Counted from the first letter of the stretch, positions 54,907 through 63,738 are shown. The stretch is 64,000 bases of DNA from Streptomyces sp. DH41 (GCF_029813785.1 NZ_JARVKY010000015.1:124001-188000), one strand, 5' to 3'. Notes: generated by a model from the sequence alone, not told the origin. Made by a program: numbers and translations.

Positions 54907-57518
54907 GCACCCCGTGGCGCGCGACCGTCCTGGGCTCCCAGGTGGCGGAACTCCTCAGACGGCCCGGACGGTTCGCGGCGACCGGACTGTCGCTGCTGAT
55001 CGCGGCGTTCGTCGTGTTCGGGACCGTCATGGCCCAGCAGATCATCACCGCGACCGTCGTCGAGAAGTTCCACGGAACACCCGAAGCGGTGTCGGTCGTG
55101 GTCACACCCGGCGACGACGGGGAGGACATCGGCGAGGACCGCCTCCGGGAGATCCGGAGGACACCCTCGGTCACCGAGGCCGTCGGCCGGATCGACGGCG
55201 GCAGCCCGCTGGACGGCAGCGCCGTCGAACGCTACCTCGAACTCTCCGCGGACCCGGGCAGCGGTGCCCTGGCGAAAGTACGGCTGCTGGAGGGCACGTA
55301 CCCCGCCGGCCCCGGCCGGCTCGCCGTGAACACGCGGGCCGCGCGGGAGTACGGTCTCGCTCCGGGATCGTCGCTCACCCTGCTGCGGCCCGAAAGCGAC
55401 GGCGACGGCACCCGCCGGGTGACGGTCGAGGTCAGCGGCATCGTCCGCGGCACCGACACGAACGACGCGCGGCCCACCGGATACGCCCCCGGACCCCAAC
55501 TCGCGGAGCTGCTCGGCGTGTCGGGGTATTCCCGCATCGACATCCGAACCGACACAGCGTCCGCCGGGTCCTTTGGGTCCGCCGGGTCCTCCGCGTCCGC
55601 CGGGTCCGCCGTGTCCGGTTCCGCGTCGGCGGAGCCGGCGGAGCGGATCCGGCAGGCGGTGCCCGGAGCGCTGGTGCGGTCCGGGAACGAGGTGCGGGAC
55701 CAGGAGGCCCGGGAGGCGGTGACGGAGGCCAAGGACGTCCTGGAACTGGTCACCGTCTTCCTCACCGTCGCCGTCGGCGCGGCAGCCCTCGTGGCTACCT
55801 CCACCTTCCGCATCGTCTTCGCACGGCGCGTGCGCCAGCTGGCGCTGCTGCGCGCCATCGGGGCGAGTCCGCGACGGCTCGCCGCCGCGCTCGTCGCCGA
55901 AGGGGCGGTGGTCGGCCTGCTGGCCGGCGCGACCGGGGTCCTGGCGGCCTGGGGCTGCGGGCAGCTCGTCCCGCCGCTCGCCCGGCGGCTGGGGCACGAG
56001 CTGTTCGCCCCCTCCGGCCTCCCGCTGACGGAGGCCGTTCTCACCGTCGCCGGCACCGGCCTGCTGGCGGTCCTGGCGGTCCTGGCCCCGTCCCTGAGCG
56101 CCTCACGGGTCTCCCCGCTGGAGGCCCTGCGCGGCGCGGCGGCCGGGGAGGGCACGGCGAGCGGCGTCGGCCGGACCCTGCTGGGCCTGCTGTGCGCGGC
56201 GGGCGCCGCGTTCCTCGCCCGGCAGCAGTACGTCGGGCTGCCCCGGCCGGGCGACACGGAGTACGACCGGTTCGCGGCGCTGACCCTCGTGGTGCTCTCG
56301 GGCGGGCTGGCCTTCCTGGCCCTGATCGCGCTCGGCCCCCGACTGGTCCGGCCGGTGCTGTCGGCCGTCGCCGTCCCACTGCGCCGCACCGGCGCGGCCG
56401 GCCGGCTCGCGGTCGCGGGAGTGGGCGGCGCGCCGGGCAGGGCGGCCTCGGTCTCGGTCGTCGTGGCGCTCGGCGTCTGCCTGGTCGGCTCGACCCTGAC
56501 CTGCCTCGCCTCCCTGAGCGCCTACGAGCGGTACCGGCAGGCGGTGGCGGCGCCCGCCGACTTCTCCCTGTACGCCAGGGACACCACGTCGCTGGACCGG
56601 TCGCTCGCCGCCGATCTGGCCTCCCACCCCGAACTCACCGACGTGACCGCGTTCCGCACGGCGGAGGTCGTCGAGAGCACCCGCGGCGCGACGGTCTCCG
56701 ACCTCGACCTCGACACCGTCCGCTCCGGTGTGAGCCTGACCGCCCGTACCGGCTCCCTCGGCGTCCTCGAACCCGCCCACGTCGTCGTGGACGCCGACCA
56801 CGCCCACCGGCTCGGCGTCCGGGCGGGCGACCGTGTGACGCTGGAGTTCGAGGGCCGCCCCGTCCACCTCACCGTGGCGGCGACGCTGCCCGGAGCCGGC
56901 CCCTACGGAGGGAACTTCTTCGTCACCGCCGCGGATCTCACCCGTATGGGAGCGGATGCGGCGCCGACCATGGTCACCGCCAACGCCTCGCAGGACGGCG
57001 CTCAGGGGCGGATACGCGCACAGCGGGCCATCACCGACACGTTGACCGGACCGGAGCGCGGCGACGGCCGGGTCATGGCCGAGGAGCCGGCCGGACCGGC
57101 CGAGGGGTCGGACGACCTGCGGACGATGGCCACCACAGTGATCATGGTCCTGGGTCTGACCGTCCTGGTGGCGGTCGCCGGTGTCGCGACGACGGCGAGC
57201 CTCACCGTCGTCGAACGCAGGCGCGAGTTCGGGCTGTTGCGGGCCCTGGGGCTCAGCGGAGCGGCCGTGCACCGCATGGTCACGGTGGAGTGCGCGCTCT
57301 ACGGAGTACTGGGCGGGATCCTCGGTCTGGCCCTGGGCATGCCGTACTCCTGGCTGGTGGTCCGTGTCGCCGAGGCGAGCGCCCCGTTCAGCGTGCCGGC
57401 CGGGGAACTCGCGGCGGTCTTCACCGCCCTCGTCCTGGTGACGGCCGCCGCGGGAATGGTGCCCGCCCTCCGCGCCTCCCGGACCCCACCGACGGTCGCC
57501 GTCGCCCGGAGCGAGTAG
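54903..57518 (+). CDS. FtsX/MacB-like ABC transporter permease
   Basis: An 871-residue permease with two FtsX domains. One helix is near residue 25, a large outside domain covers about 50-270, then three helices with VATSTFRIVFARRVRQLALLRAIGASPRRL (first FtsX block, near 300). A further helix group is near 450-510, a second outside domain covers about 530-730, and the final FtsX block near 745-860 has TASLTVVERRREFGLLRALGLSG. A Ser/Gly/Ala repeat (GSAGSSASAGSAVSGSASAE) lies at the end of the first outside domain. Likely regulated by the upstream two-component system. Confidence 0.94.
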   Translation: MSTPWRATVLGSQVAELLRRPGRFAATGLSLLIAAFVVFGTVMAQQIITATVVEKFHGTPEAVSVVVTPGDDGEDIGEDRLREIRRTPSVTEAVGRIDGGSPLDGSAVERYLELSADPGSGALAKVRLLEGTYPAGPGRLAVNTRAAREYGLAPGSSLTLLRPESDGDGTRRVTVEVSGIVRGTDTNDARPTGYAPGPQLAELLGVSGYSRIDIRTDTASAGSFGSAGSSASAGSAVSGSASAEPAERIRQAVPGALVRSGNEVRDQEAREAVTEAKDVLELVTVFLTVAVGAAALVATSTFRIVFARRVRQLALLRAIGASPRRLAAALVAEGAVVGLLAGATGVLAAWGCGQLVPPLARRLGHELFAPSGLPLTEAVLTVAGTGLLAVLAVLAPSLSASRVSPLEALRGAAAGEGTASGVGRTLLGLLCAAGAAFLARQQYVGLPRPGDTEYDRFAALTLVVLSGGLAFLALIALGPRLVRPVLSAVAVPLRRTGAAGRLAVAGVGGAPGRAASVSVVVALGVCLVGSTLTCLASLSAYERYRQAVAAPADFSLYARDTTSLDRSLAADLASHPELTDVTAFRTAEVVESTRGATVSDLDLDTVRSGVSLTARTGSLGVLEPAHVVVDADHAHRLGVRAGDRVTLEFEGRPVHLTVAATLPGAGPYGGNFFVTAADLTRMGADAAPTMVTANASQDGAQGRIRAQRAITDTLTGPERGDGRVMAEEPAGPAEGSDDLRTMATTVIMVLGLTVLVAVAGVATTASLTVVERRREFGLLRALGLSGAAVHRMVTVECALYGVLGGILGLALGMPYSWLVVRVAEASAPFSVPAGELAAVFTALVLVTAAAGMVPALRASRTPPTVAVARSE

Positions 57519-57576
57519 TTCCCTCGGGTGTCGGGCGTCACTGTCGCCGTCGTCGCGGCGCCCCGCCCCGAGGCGC

Positions 57577-58776
57577 CTACGCCGACAGCTCACGCTCCAA
57601 GGGCGTCCGGAACCGCGGAGTGACCCGTGTCGCCCCGACCCAGGACCCCAGCCGTTCCGCCTCCGCCGCGATCGCGGCCTCCGCCTCACGACCGGTCCCC
57701 TCGCCGCCGGTCCCGCCGCCCTCCAGGATCCGCCAGACGATCTCGCCGTCGGCCCGCTGGGCCCAGCCGCCGATCACGCGGCCGTTCCACCACACCGTCG
57801 GGCCGACGTTGCCGCTGCGGTCGAAGAGCATCGGCCGCAGCTCGGGCGCGAGGTACCAGTCCCGGTGCTGCCAGGCCATCGCCGTCGGATCCAGGGCCGG
57901 CAGCAGCGCCGCCCACGGCTCCGCGGGCCCGGCGGCCGGACCGGCGTCGCCGGCGACCACGTACCCCGTGCCGTCGTCCAGCGACACCGCCTCCGCGCCG
58001 ATCGCGGCCAGCGCCCGGCGCACCTCCGTCACCCGCCACCCCGTCCACCACTTCAGGTCGTCCTCGGTCGCCGGCCCGCACGCCGCCAGCCACCCCCGCA
58101 ACAGCTCGGCCTGCGCCCCGGCCGTCTCCAGCTCGGGATGCTCGGGCGCCGGTGCCCAGCGGAACTGGCTGGACGTCCACGAGCCCAGCGGGCGCCCCCG
58201 GACGACCTTGCCCTCCACCCCCAGCACCTTCAGCAGCCGGGTGGAGACGGTGTGCACGCCCTCGTAGCTCTTCCCGGCCGCGTACACGAACCGCTCCTTC
58301 AGGCGTGGCTCGTCCCGGGCCAGCTCGGCGGCCGTCGCCTGGCCGCGCCGGGTCAGCGCGGCCAGTGCCGACTCCTCGACCTCCGTCAGCCAGGCCGCGT
58401 CCGGCGCCCCGGCCGCCGCCATCTGCTTGAGCAGCGAGGCCCGCTCCCGGGCGGCGACCGAGAGGCCGGTCGAGGCGTGTACGACCGCGGTCAGCTCCGT
58501 CGGGAACACGAACACGGTGTGCCGCATGCCGTGCATCCGGACCAGCGCCCCGTCCTCGTACAGCGCGCGCTCCGTCTCGCCCACGGTCTTCGCCGCGTCC
58601 GCCAGCCGGGCGCCGACGGCCAGGTACACCGTCGCGGGGTCGGTGCCGTGCAGGGCGGTCAGCGAACCGGCGACCTCCTCCGGGCTTCCCGCCCGCGCCT
58701 CACCCGCCAGCCGCTGCCGCAGCGCGAGCCGGTCCCGTCGCTCCGCCGTCCCGATGTGCCGCCGTCCGTCACTCAT
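57577..58776 (-). CDS. Winged-helix DNA-binding domain protein (HTH_42/DUF1006 type)
   Basis: A 399-residue cytoplasmic protein of the family annotated as winged-helix DNA-binding domain-containing (PF06224). Seen: RDRLALRQRLAGEAR, SLTALHGTDPATVYLAVGAR, LVRMHGMRHTVFVFP, GRPLGSWTSSQFRWAP and the C-terminal WWNGRVIGGWAQRADGEI. Relatives (YcaQ/AlkX) are DNA-glycosylases acting on crosslinks or alkylated bases; whether this branch is enzymatic is not clear. Convergent with the ABC permease gene; a MITE-like element is inserted upstream. Confidence 0.9.
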   Translation of the reverse strand: MSDGRRHIGTAERRDRLALRQRLAGEARAGSPEEVAGSLTALHGTDPATVYLAVGARLADAAKTVGETERALYEDGALVRMHGMRHTVFVFPTELTAVVHASTGLSVAARERASLLKQMAAAGAPDAAWLTEVEESALAALTRRGQATAAELARDEPRLKERFVYAAGKSYEGVHTVSTRLLKVLGVEGKVVRGRPLGSWTSSQFRWAPAPEHPELETAGAQAELLRGWLAACGPATEDDLKWWTGWRVTEVRRALAAIGAEAVSLDDGTGYVVAGDAGPAAGPAEPWAALLPALDPTAMAWQHRDWYLAPELRPMLFDRSGNVGPTVWWNGRVIGGWAQRADGEIVWRILEGGGTGGEGTGREAEAAIAAEAERLGSWVGATRVTPRFRTPLERELSA

Positions 58777-58884
58777 ACCGGCCTCCGCCCGCCGCGTCGC
58801 GTCCTGGTACGGCCATCGTGCCCGACGCCACTGACAACGCCGGGCCGGACGGAGCGGGGCGGGCGCTCCGGCTCGGTGGTCGGT

Positions 58885-59106
58885 CTAGGGGGTGTCGTTT
58901 GGATCAGGTCGGCTCCAGGAAACGGCGCCTTGCAGCGGAGCCGAGCGGGGTCTGGTGCGTGCAGCTGCAAGGCGGAGGAGGGCGACAGGGCGGAGCCCTG
59001 GCAACCGACGACAACGCCGCTGGGGGCACCTCCCACGCCCTTCAGGCAGTGGGGGAGTGCGTGCCAGACCCCGCGACCCCGGCAAGATCCAAACGACACC
59101 CCCTAG
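58885..59106. mobile_element. 222-bp MITE-like element with 21-bp perfect terminal inverted repeats
   Basis: Left arm 58885-58905 and right arm 59086-59106 are perfect inverse copies (core GGGGTGTCGTTTGGATC), each ending in the palindromic CTAG, which could be the target duplication. Internal parts can fold back (CGCCTTGCAG/CTGCAAGGCG; GGTCTGG/CCAGACC). There is no transposase frame. It resembles small non-autonomous elements I recall as scattered through Streptomyces genomes. It sits between the winged-helix gene promoter and the 3' end of the small membrane-protein gene. Confidence 0.82.
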
Positions 59107-59363
59107 TAGGGCGTCCGGTAGTTGATGTACCCGAGCAGGACGATCACCGCGGCCACGCAGCCCAGCACCACGACGGTCGACACCCAGGACGACCGGCGTC
59201 CGCGCCCCACGTGCTCCGGATCGGCGCGGAAGGGGACCGGTCCGGGCGGGTTCTCCTTCCAGCGCGCGGCGAGCATCCGGGCGCGTGCGGAGGGTTCCTT
59301 GTGCTCGGCACCGTCGGCCCACTTGATGTCGAACTCGCGTTCCTGATCGTCCCGTTCGGACAT
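59103..59363 (-). CDS. Small membrane protein of unknown function; stop codon lies in the MITE end
   Basis: An 86-residue protein with an acidic/basic cytoplasmic part (MSERDDQEREFDIKWADGAE, then ARMLAARWKENPPGP) and one C-terminal membrane helix (about residues 60-81, STVVVLGCVAAVIVLLGYINY), ending RTPY. GAGAGGG precedes ATG 59363. The TAG stop (59105-59103) is the CTAG at the end of the inserted MITE-like element, so the original C-terminus may have been different. Confidence 0.87.
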   Translation of the reverse strand: MSERDDQEREFDIKWADGAEHKEPSARARMLAARWKENPPGPVPFRADPEHVGRGRRSSWVSTVVVLGCVAAVIVLLGYINYRTPY

Positions 59364-59521
59364 CGCCGGTCCCTCTCCCCGTCCCCTGACTCGAACAACC
59401 GTGTCAGTAAACATGATCCCGGGTCGGGTTCCCCCTGTGAAGCTTTTCGGCCACCGAACCATCGAGTCACCGAGGCTTTCGGGGTCCGGACGCTGTCAGG
59501 CCGGGCGGATGTGAGTGATGC

Positions 59522-59989
59522 CTAGTGCCGGATCAGGCCGTCGACCGGGACAGGAGCGACATGGCCGGTTGCCGGAAGGGTCCGGGCAAGCGAGAGGCCG
59601 ACGTCGACCAGCGATGACCGGCGCAGGCCGGCGACATCGGAGATCTCGGTCCAGACCGACTCGGCGATGTCCCCGTCCGGCTCGGGCCGGAGCCGGCCGC
59701 CGGTGATGCGGACCCGGTAGAAGACGCCGACGTTCTGGTGTTCGACTCCCGCTCGGGCCTCGGCCGCGGGGATCACTCGTGAGTCCACTCCGATCAGGCG
59801 ATCCACCACCGCGGTGCAACCTGTCTCCTCGGCGACCTCACGGATCACCGCATCGAACGGATCCTCCCCGTGCTCGACCCGGCCGCCCGGAAGAGTCCAG
59901 GTGGTCTCGCCCGCTGGTGGCACGTGGCGGGCGAGCAGCACTCGCCCGTCCTCGATGCACACGGCATACGCCGCCAACCGAAAACTCAT
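59522..59989 (-). CDS. NUDIX hydrolase
   Basis: A 155-residue hydrolase of nucleoside-diphosphate-linked compounds. The complete Nudix box is GGRVEHGEDPFDAVIREVAEE plus TG, at about residues 37-59. The N-terminus FRLAAYAVCIEDGRVLLARH is typical. Substrate cannot be assigned. GAGGTGCGGGGG lies just before ATG 59989. Monocistronic. Confidence 0.94.
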   Translation of the reverse strand: MSFRLAAYAVCIEDGRVLLARHVPPAGETTWTLPGGRVEHGEDPFDAVIREVAEETGCTAVVDRLIGVDSRVIPAAEARAGVEHQNVGVFYRVRITGGRLRPEPDGDIAESVWTEISDVAGLRRSSLVDVGLSLARTLPATGHVAPVPVDGLIRH

Positions 59990-60081
59990 CCCCCGCACCT
60001 CTTCCCGGGACCCTGTCCGACGTCCGGGATCCGCCGCCGCGGGCACCGTGTCCGACGTCATCGAAGAGCCGAAGCGAACCG

Positions 60082-60120
60082 GCGAGGGCCGCTCCCCCGA
60101 CTGTGGGGAGCGGCCCTCGC
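60082..60120. terminator. Strong hairpin between the NUDIX gene and glnA
   Basis: Perfect 16-bp arms (60082-60097 and 60105-60120), 7-nt loop. Second hairpin downstream of glnA. Confidence 0.8.
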
Positions 60121-60187
60121 GGCGTCCTGCGGCGTCCCGACACCAGGCCAGGGAACCGGCCGGGTGGTGCACACCCGGTGCACAGGC

Positions 60188-60217
60188 GGGCTGCCTGGGT
60201 TCCAGTCCAGGCAGCCC
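60188..60217 (-). terminator. First hairpin downstream of glnA
   Basis: Perfect 11-bp arms GGGCTGCCTGG (60188-60198) and CCAGGCAGCCC (60207-60217), directly after the glnA stop. Confidence 0.8.
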
Positions 60218-60231
60218 GACCCGGGCGTCGG

Positions 60232-61641
60232 TCACACGTCGAAGTACATCTCGAACTCGTGCGGGTGCGGACGCAGCTGCAGCGGCGCGATCTCGTTGGC
60301 GCGCTTGAAGTCGATCCACGTCTCGATCAGGTCCGGCGTGAAGACGTCGCCCTGGAGGAGGAACTCGTGGTCGGCCTCCAGGCGGTCCAGGACCGCGCCC
60401 AGCGAGGTCGGGACCTGGGCCACGTTCGCGTGCTCCTCGGGAGCCAGCTCGTAGAGGTCCTTGTCGATCGGCTCGGCCGGCTCGATCTTGTTCTTGATGC
60501 CGTCCAGGCCCGCGAGGAGCAGGGCCGAGAAGGCCAGGTACGGGTTGCCGGAGGCGTCCGGCGCGCGGAACTCGACGCGCTTGGCCTTCGGGTTCGAGCC
60601 CGTGATCGGGATACGCATCGCGGCGGAGCGGTTGCGCTGCGAGTACACCAGGTTCACCGGCGCCTCGAAGCCCGGCACCAGGCGGTGGTAGGAGTTCACC
60701 GTCGGGTTGGTGAAGGCCAGCAGCGACGGGGCGTGCTTGAGGATGCCGCCGATGTAGTAGCGGGCCATGTCCGACAGGCCGGCGTAGCCCTGCTCGTCGT
60801 AGAAGAGCGGGTCGCCGCCCGACCACAGCGACTGGTGGACGTGCATGCCCGAGCCGTTGTCGCCGAAGATCGGCTTCGGCATGAAGGTCGCCGTCTTGCC
60901 GTTCTTCCAGGCCACGTTCTTCACGATGTACTTGAAGAGCTGGAGGTCGTCGGCGGCGGCGAGCAGCGTGTTGAACTTGTAGTTGATCTCGGCCTGGCCG
61001 GCGGTGCCCACCTCGTGGTGCTGGCGCTCGACCTGGAGTCCGGAGCGCTCCAGCTCCAGGGAGATCTCGGCGCGCAGGTCGGCGAAGTGGTCGACCGGCG
61101 GGACCGGGAAGTAGCCGCCCTTGTAGCGGACCTTGTAACCGCGGTTGTCCTCCACCGCGCCGGTGTTCCAGGCGCCGGCCTCGGAGTCGATGTGGTAGAA
61201 GGACTCGTTCGCGCTGGTGGCGAAGCGGACGGAGTCGAAGACGTAGAACTCCGCCTCCGGACCGAAGAACGCCGTGTCGGCGATGCCGGTGGAGGCGAGG
61301 TAGGCCTCGGCCTTCTTCGCCACGTTCCGCGGGTCGCGGGAGTACTGCTCGCCCGTGATCGGGTCGTGGATGAAGAAGTTGATGTTGAGGGTCTTGTCCC
61401 GGCGGAACGGGTCGAGGCGCGCGGTGGACAGGTCGGGGCGCAGGGACATGTCCGACTCGTGGATGGCCTGGAAGCCGCGGATCGAGGATCCGTCGAAGGC
61501 CTGCTCGTCGTCGGGGTCGAACGCCTGGGCGGGCAACGTGAAGTGCTGCATGACGCCCGGGAGGTCGCAGAACCGGACGTCGACGAACTTGACGTCCTCA
61601 TCGGCGATGTACTTCTTGACGTCGTCGGCGTTCTGGAACAT
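60232..61641 (-). CDS. glnA: Glutamine synthetase type I
   Basis: A 469-residue dodecameric GSI, the main ammonium-assimilating enzyme. Catalytic text is complete: FFGPEAEFYVFDSV, HHEVGTAGQAEINYKF, MPKPIFGDNGSGMHVHQSL, RNRSAAMRIP and VEFRAPD. Counting from the start puts the Tyr of KDLYELAPEE exactly at 397, the site adenylylated by GlnE (gene at 15.3 kb). AGGAGGAG precedes ATG 61641. A GlnR box lies 97 bases upstream and two hairpins follow the gene. Activity is therefore controlled both by transcription and by AMP addition. Confidence 0.98.
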   Translation of the reverse strand: MFQNADDVKKYIADEDVKFVDVRFCDLPGVMQHFTLPAQAFDPDDEQAFDGSSIRGFQAIHESDMSLRPDLSTARLDPFRRDKTLNINFFIHDPITGEQYSRDPRNVAKKAEAYLASTGIADTAFFGPEAEFYVFDSVRFATSANESFYHIDSEAGAWNTGAVEDNRGYKVRYKGGYFPVPPVDHFADLRAEISLELERSGLQVERQHHEVGTAGQAEINYKFNTLLAAADDLQLFKYIVKNVAWKNGKTATFMPKPIFGDNGSGMHVHQSLWSGGDPLFYDEQGYAGLSDMARYYIGGILKHAPSLLAFTNPTVNSYHRLVPGFEAPVNLVYSQRNRSAAMRIPITGSNPKAKRVEFRAPDASGNPYLAFSALLLAGLDGIKNKIEPAEPIDKDLYELAPEEHANVAQVPTSLGAVLDRLEADHEFLLQGDVFTPDLIETWIDFKRANEIAPLQLRPHPHEFEMYFDV

Positions 61642-61737
61642 CCAGCTCCTCCTACTCCCGACCGTCCCGCCGGGGTGGTAGATCGTTCGTGCGGCCAGTG
61701 CGGGTGGCACACGCTTCCTCGACCCTAGGGACGGGTG

Positions 61738-61775
61738 ATTTCTCGGGCGTGACCCATTTGTTTCGCAGAAGTTAA
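61738..61775 (-). promoter_or_regulatory. GlnR box of glnA
   Basis: On the minus strand: TTAAC-N6-GAAAC-N6-GTCAC-N6-GAAAT, four half-sites with perfect 6-base spacers as in the Streptomyces GlnR consensus. Confidence 0.88.
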
Positions 61776-61860
61776 CCGGCTCACTTCCAGCGTAGGCCTC
61801 ATCCGGACCCGCCACACCCCGCCGTACGCCGGTCATATACGGGCGCAGTACCGTGGACGG

Positions 61861-62328
61861 GTGGACAACAGGCAAGCAATCGGATCGTGGCTTTCCGGGC
61901 CGCGCGCGGCCATCGAAGGGGCCGGCGCCGATCTCGGATACCGGGGTGAGCAGCTCGGTCTGCCGGAGGACGGGCCGGGCTCGATCGCCCGGCCGGGCAG
62001 GCGGCTCGGCGCGCTGGCCGTCGACTGGGGCCTGTGCCTCCTGATCGCATACGGCCTGATCACGGACGGCTACGGGCAGGCGACCGGCAACTGGGCCCTG
62101 CTGATCTACTTCGTACTGAGCGTGCTGACCGTCGGCACGGTCGGCTTCACCCCGGGCAAGCGCCTCTTCGGCCTGCGGGTGGTGGAGCTGGGCACGGGCC
62201 GCCCCAGCCCGGCGCGTGCCCTGCTGCGCTCGGTCCTGCTGTGCCTCGCCCTCCCGGCGCTGATCTGGGACCGCGACGGCCGCGGCCTGCACGACCGGGT
62301 GGCGCGCACCGTGGAAGTACGGATCTGA
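61861..62328 (+). CDS. RDD-family membrane protein
   Basis: A 155-residue membrane protein. After a 45-residue cytoplasmic part comes the RDD signature (RRLGALAVDWGLCLLIAYG), a second helix (ALLIYFVLSVLTVGTVGF), the conserved TPGKRLFGLRVVELGTGRP, and a last helix with WDRDGRGLHDRVARTVEV. RDD proteins are of uncertain function; some are Na+/H+ antiport-related. Start is GTG 61861. It is divergent from glnA. Confidence 0.92.
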   Translation: MDNRQAIGSWLSGPRAAIEGAGADLGYRGEQLGLPEDGPGSIARPGRRLGALAVDWGLCLLIAYGLITDGYGQATGNWALLIYFVLSVLTVGTVGFTPGKRLFGLRVVELGTGRPSPARALLRSVLLCLALPALIWDRDGRGLHDRVARTVEVRI

Positions 62329-62380
62329 CGCCCCGAGCCCCACGGCGATCGCGGGCGGTACGACGATCGGGCGGTACGAC

Positions 62381-62442
62381 GATGGGGGCGCCCGGAGCCA
62401 CGCGGCGGAAGCCGCACATCGGCTGAGTCGGGCGCCCCCATC
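62381..62442. terminator. Large nested hairpin between convergent genes
   Basis: Outer perfect 14-bp arms (62381-62394 and 62429-62442) with an inner GCGGC-GGAA-GCCGC hairpin (62402-62415). Just before it a 16-base unit GGGCGGTACGACGAT(C/G) is repeated in tandem (62353-62384). Confidence 0.75.
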
Positions 62443-62472
62443 GCCGTACCGGCGTGTCGGAGTCCTGCGGGG

Positions 62473-63177
62473 TCAGCGCTGCCTGGGGTTGCCGCCCTTG
62501 GGCATGCGCATGCCCTTCGGCATCGGGCCCTTGGGCAGCGGCATGTTGCTCATCAGGTCGCCCAGCGCGCGCAGTCGGTCGTTGGTCACGGTGACCTGCG
62601 GGCCGGACAGGACGCGGGGGAGCTTGAGCATGGTCGTGCGGAGCTTCTTCAGCTCGACCTGGCCCTCGCCGGTGCCCACGACCAGATCGTGCACGGGCAC
62701 GTCGGCCACGATGCGGTTCATCTTCTTCTTCTCGGCGGCGAGCAGGGACTTCACCCGGTTCGGGTTGCCCTCCGCCACCAGCACGATGCCGGCCTTGCCG
62801 ACCGCGCGGTGCACCACGTCCTGGTTGCGGTTCATCGCCACCGCGGGCGTGGTCGTCCAGTTCCGGCCGATGTTGTCCAGCACGGCCGCCGCCGCGCCCG
62901 GCTGGCCCTCCATCTGACCGAAGGCCGCCCGCTCGGCCCGGCGCCCGAAGACGATCGCCGTCGCGAGGAAGGCGAGCAGCAGGCCCAGGATGCCGAGATA
63001 GATGGGGTGACCGATCAAGAAACCGATCGCGAGGAAGACACCGAAGACGACGATGCCGACACCCGCGAGTACAAGACCGATCTTTTTGTCGGCCTTGCGG
63101 GTCATCTTGTAGGTCAGAGCGATCTGCTTCAGTCGCCCGGGATTCGCAGCGTCCGCTGCAGGTTCCTTCCTCGCCAT
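62473..63177 (-). CDS. DUF4191 membrane protein
   Basis: A 234-residue protein of the actinobacterial DUF4191 family, often encoded beside lipA as here. Two membrane helices are near residues 33-52 and 57-76 (LVLAGVGIVVFGVFLAIGF and YLGILGLLLAFLATAIVF). The cytoplasmic domain has NIGRNWTTTPAVAMNRNQDV, KAGIVLVAEGNPNRV and KKKMNRIVADVPVHDLVVG. The tail is basic and Met/Pro/Lys-rich (KGPMPKGMRMPKGGN). A role in or near lipoate or membrane metabolism is suggested only by position. Confidence 0.94.
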   Translation of the reverse strand: MARKEPAADAANPGRLKQIALTYKMTRKADKKIGLVLAGVGIVVFGVFLAIGFLIGHPIYLGILGLLLAFLATAIVFGRRAERAAFGQMEGQPGAAAAVLDNIGRNWTTTPAVAMNRNQDVVHRAVGKAGIVLVAEGNPNRVKSLLAAEKKKMNRIVADVPVHDLVVGTGEGQVELKKLRTTMLKLPRVLSGPQVTVTNDRLRALGDLMSNMPLPKGPMPKGMRMPKGGNPRQR

Positions 63178-63291
63178 GACAGGAAGTCTACGTGCCCCCG
63201 AAAGCGCCGACGACGGCAGTGCCCGGCGCGAGGAGACGGGACGGGCGGCGGGGGAGACGGGACGGGTGCCTGGGCGGGGGCGGAGGCGTCG

Positions 63292-63507
63292 TCAGGGGCG
63301 GCCGGCGACGGACTGCCCGAGGACGCGCTCCGTCTCGATCCGGTCCTTGGCGCGGCGCCGGTCCTCCAGCACGGAGGTCCAGGCGTTGCGCCGGGCGGTG
63401 CGCTGGCCACCGCTCATCAGCAGCGACTCGACGGCGCGCAGGGCGGTGGTGAACGACGGGATGGCGGTGGCGCGAACGGCGGTGGCGCGAACGGGCGCGG
63501 CCTGCAT
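63292..63507 (-). CDS. Small conserved basic protein
   Basis: A 71-residue protein of unknown function (MQAAPVRATAVRATAIPSFT, then ALRAVESLLMSGGQRTARRNAW, then EDRRRAKDRIETERVLGQS). It is Arg-rich and probably helical. ATG 63507 is chosen; a GTG at 63540 would add 11 residues, and neither has a strong ribosome site. It lies downstream of lipA on the same strand, and before DUF4191. Confidence 0.72.
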   Translation of the reverse strand: MQAAPVRATAVRATAIPSFTTALRAVESLLMSGGQRTARRNAWTSVLEDRRRAKDRIETERVLGQSVAGRP

Positions 63508-63650
63508 CGTGGAGGTCCCCCTCGGTACGGCTCCGGGCACGGAGACGGGTGTACGTGGTGTGATTTCAGGGTCACTGATTGGTGTTACCAGGGCGTGACC
63601 CGCCGGTCAAACGGACATGAAGCCGCGATGCCGGAGGCCGAAACGGCGCC

Positions 63651-63695
63651 GCGGCCCCGACCGGTGCCCTCATCTGCGAGGACGGTCGGGACCGC
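63651..63695 (-). terminator. Hairpin terminator of lipA
   Basis: Arms GCGGCCCCGACCG (63651-63663) and CGGTCGGGACCGC (63683-63695) with one mismatch, about 44 bases past the lipA stop; an outer partial pairing extends the stem. Confidence 0.75.
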
Positions 63696-63738
63696 GGCAT
63701 CTCGGCCATTACTGGCGAGTAGTGACTTGTGCGTGAAT

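Noticed and set aside
54914..58267. 1,117-codon plus-strand frame across the permease and the winged-helix gene
   Set aside because: Out-of-frame Arg/Gly/Pro-rich translation of real genes.
58818..59525. Protein frames running through the MITE-like element
   Set aside because: They arise from the element's inverted repeats and lack ribosome sites.
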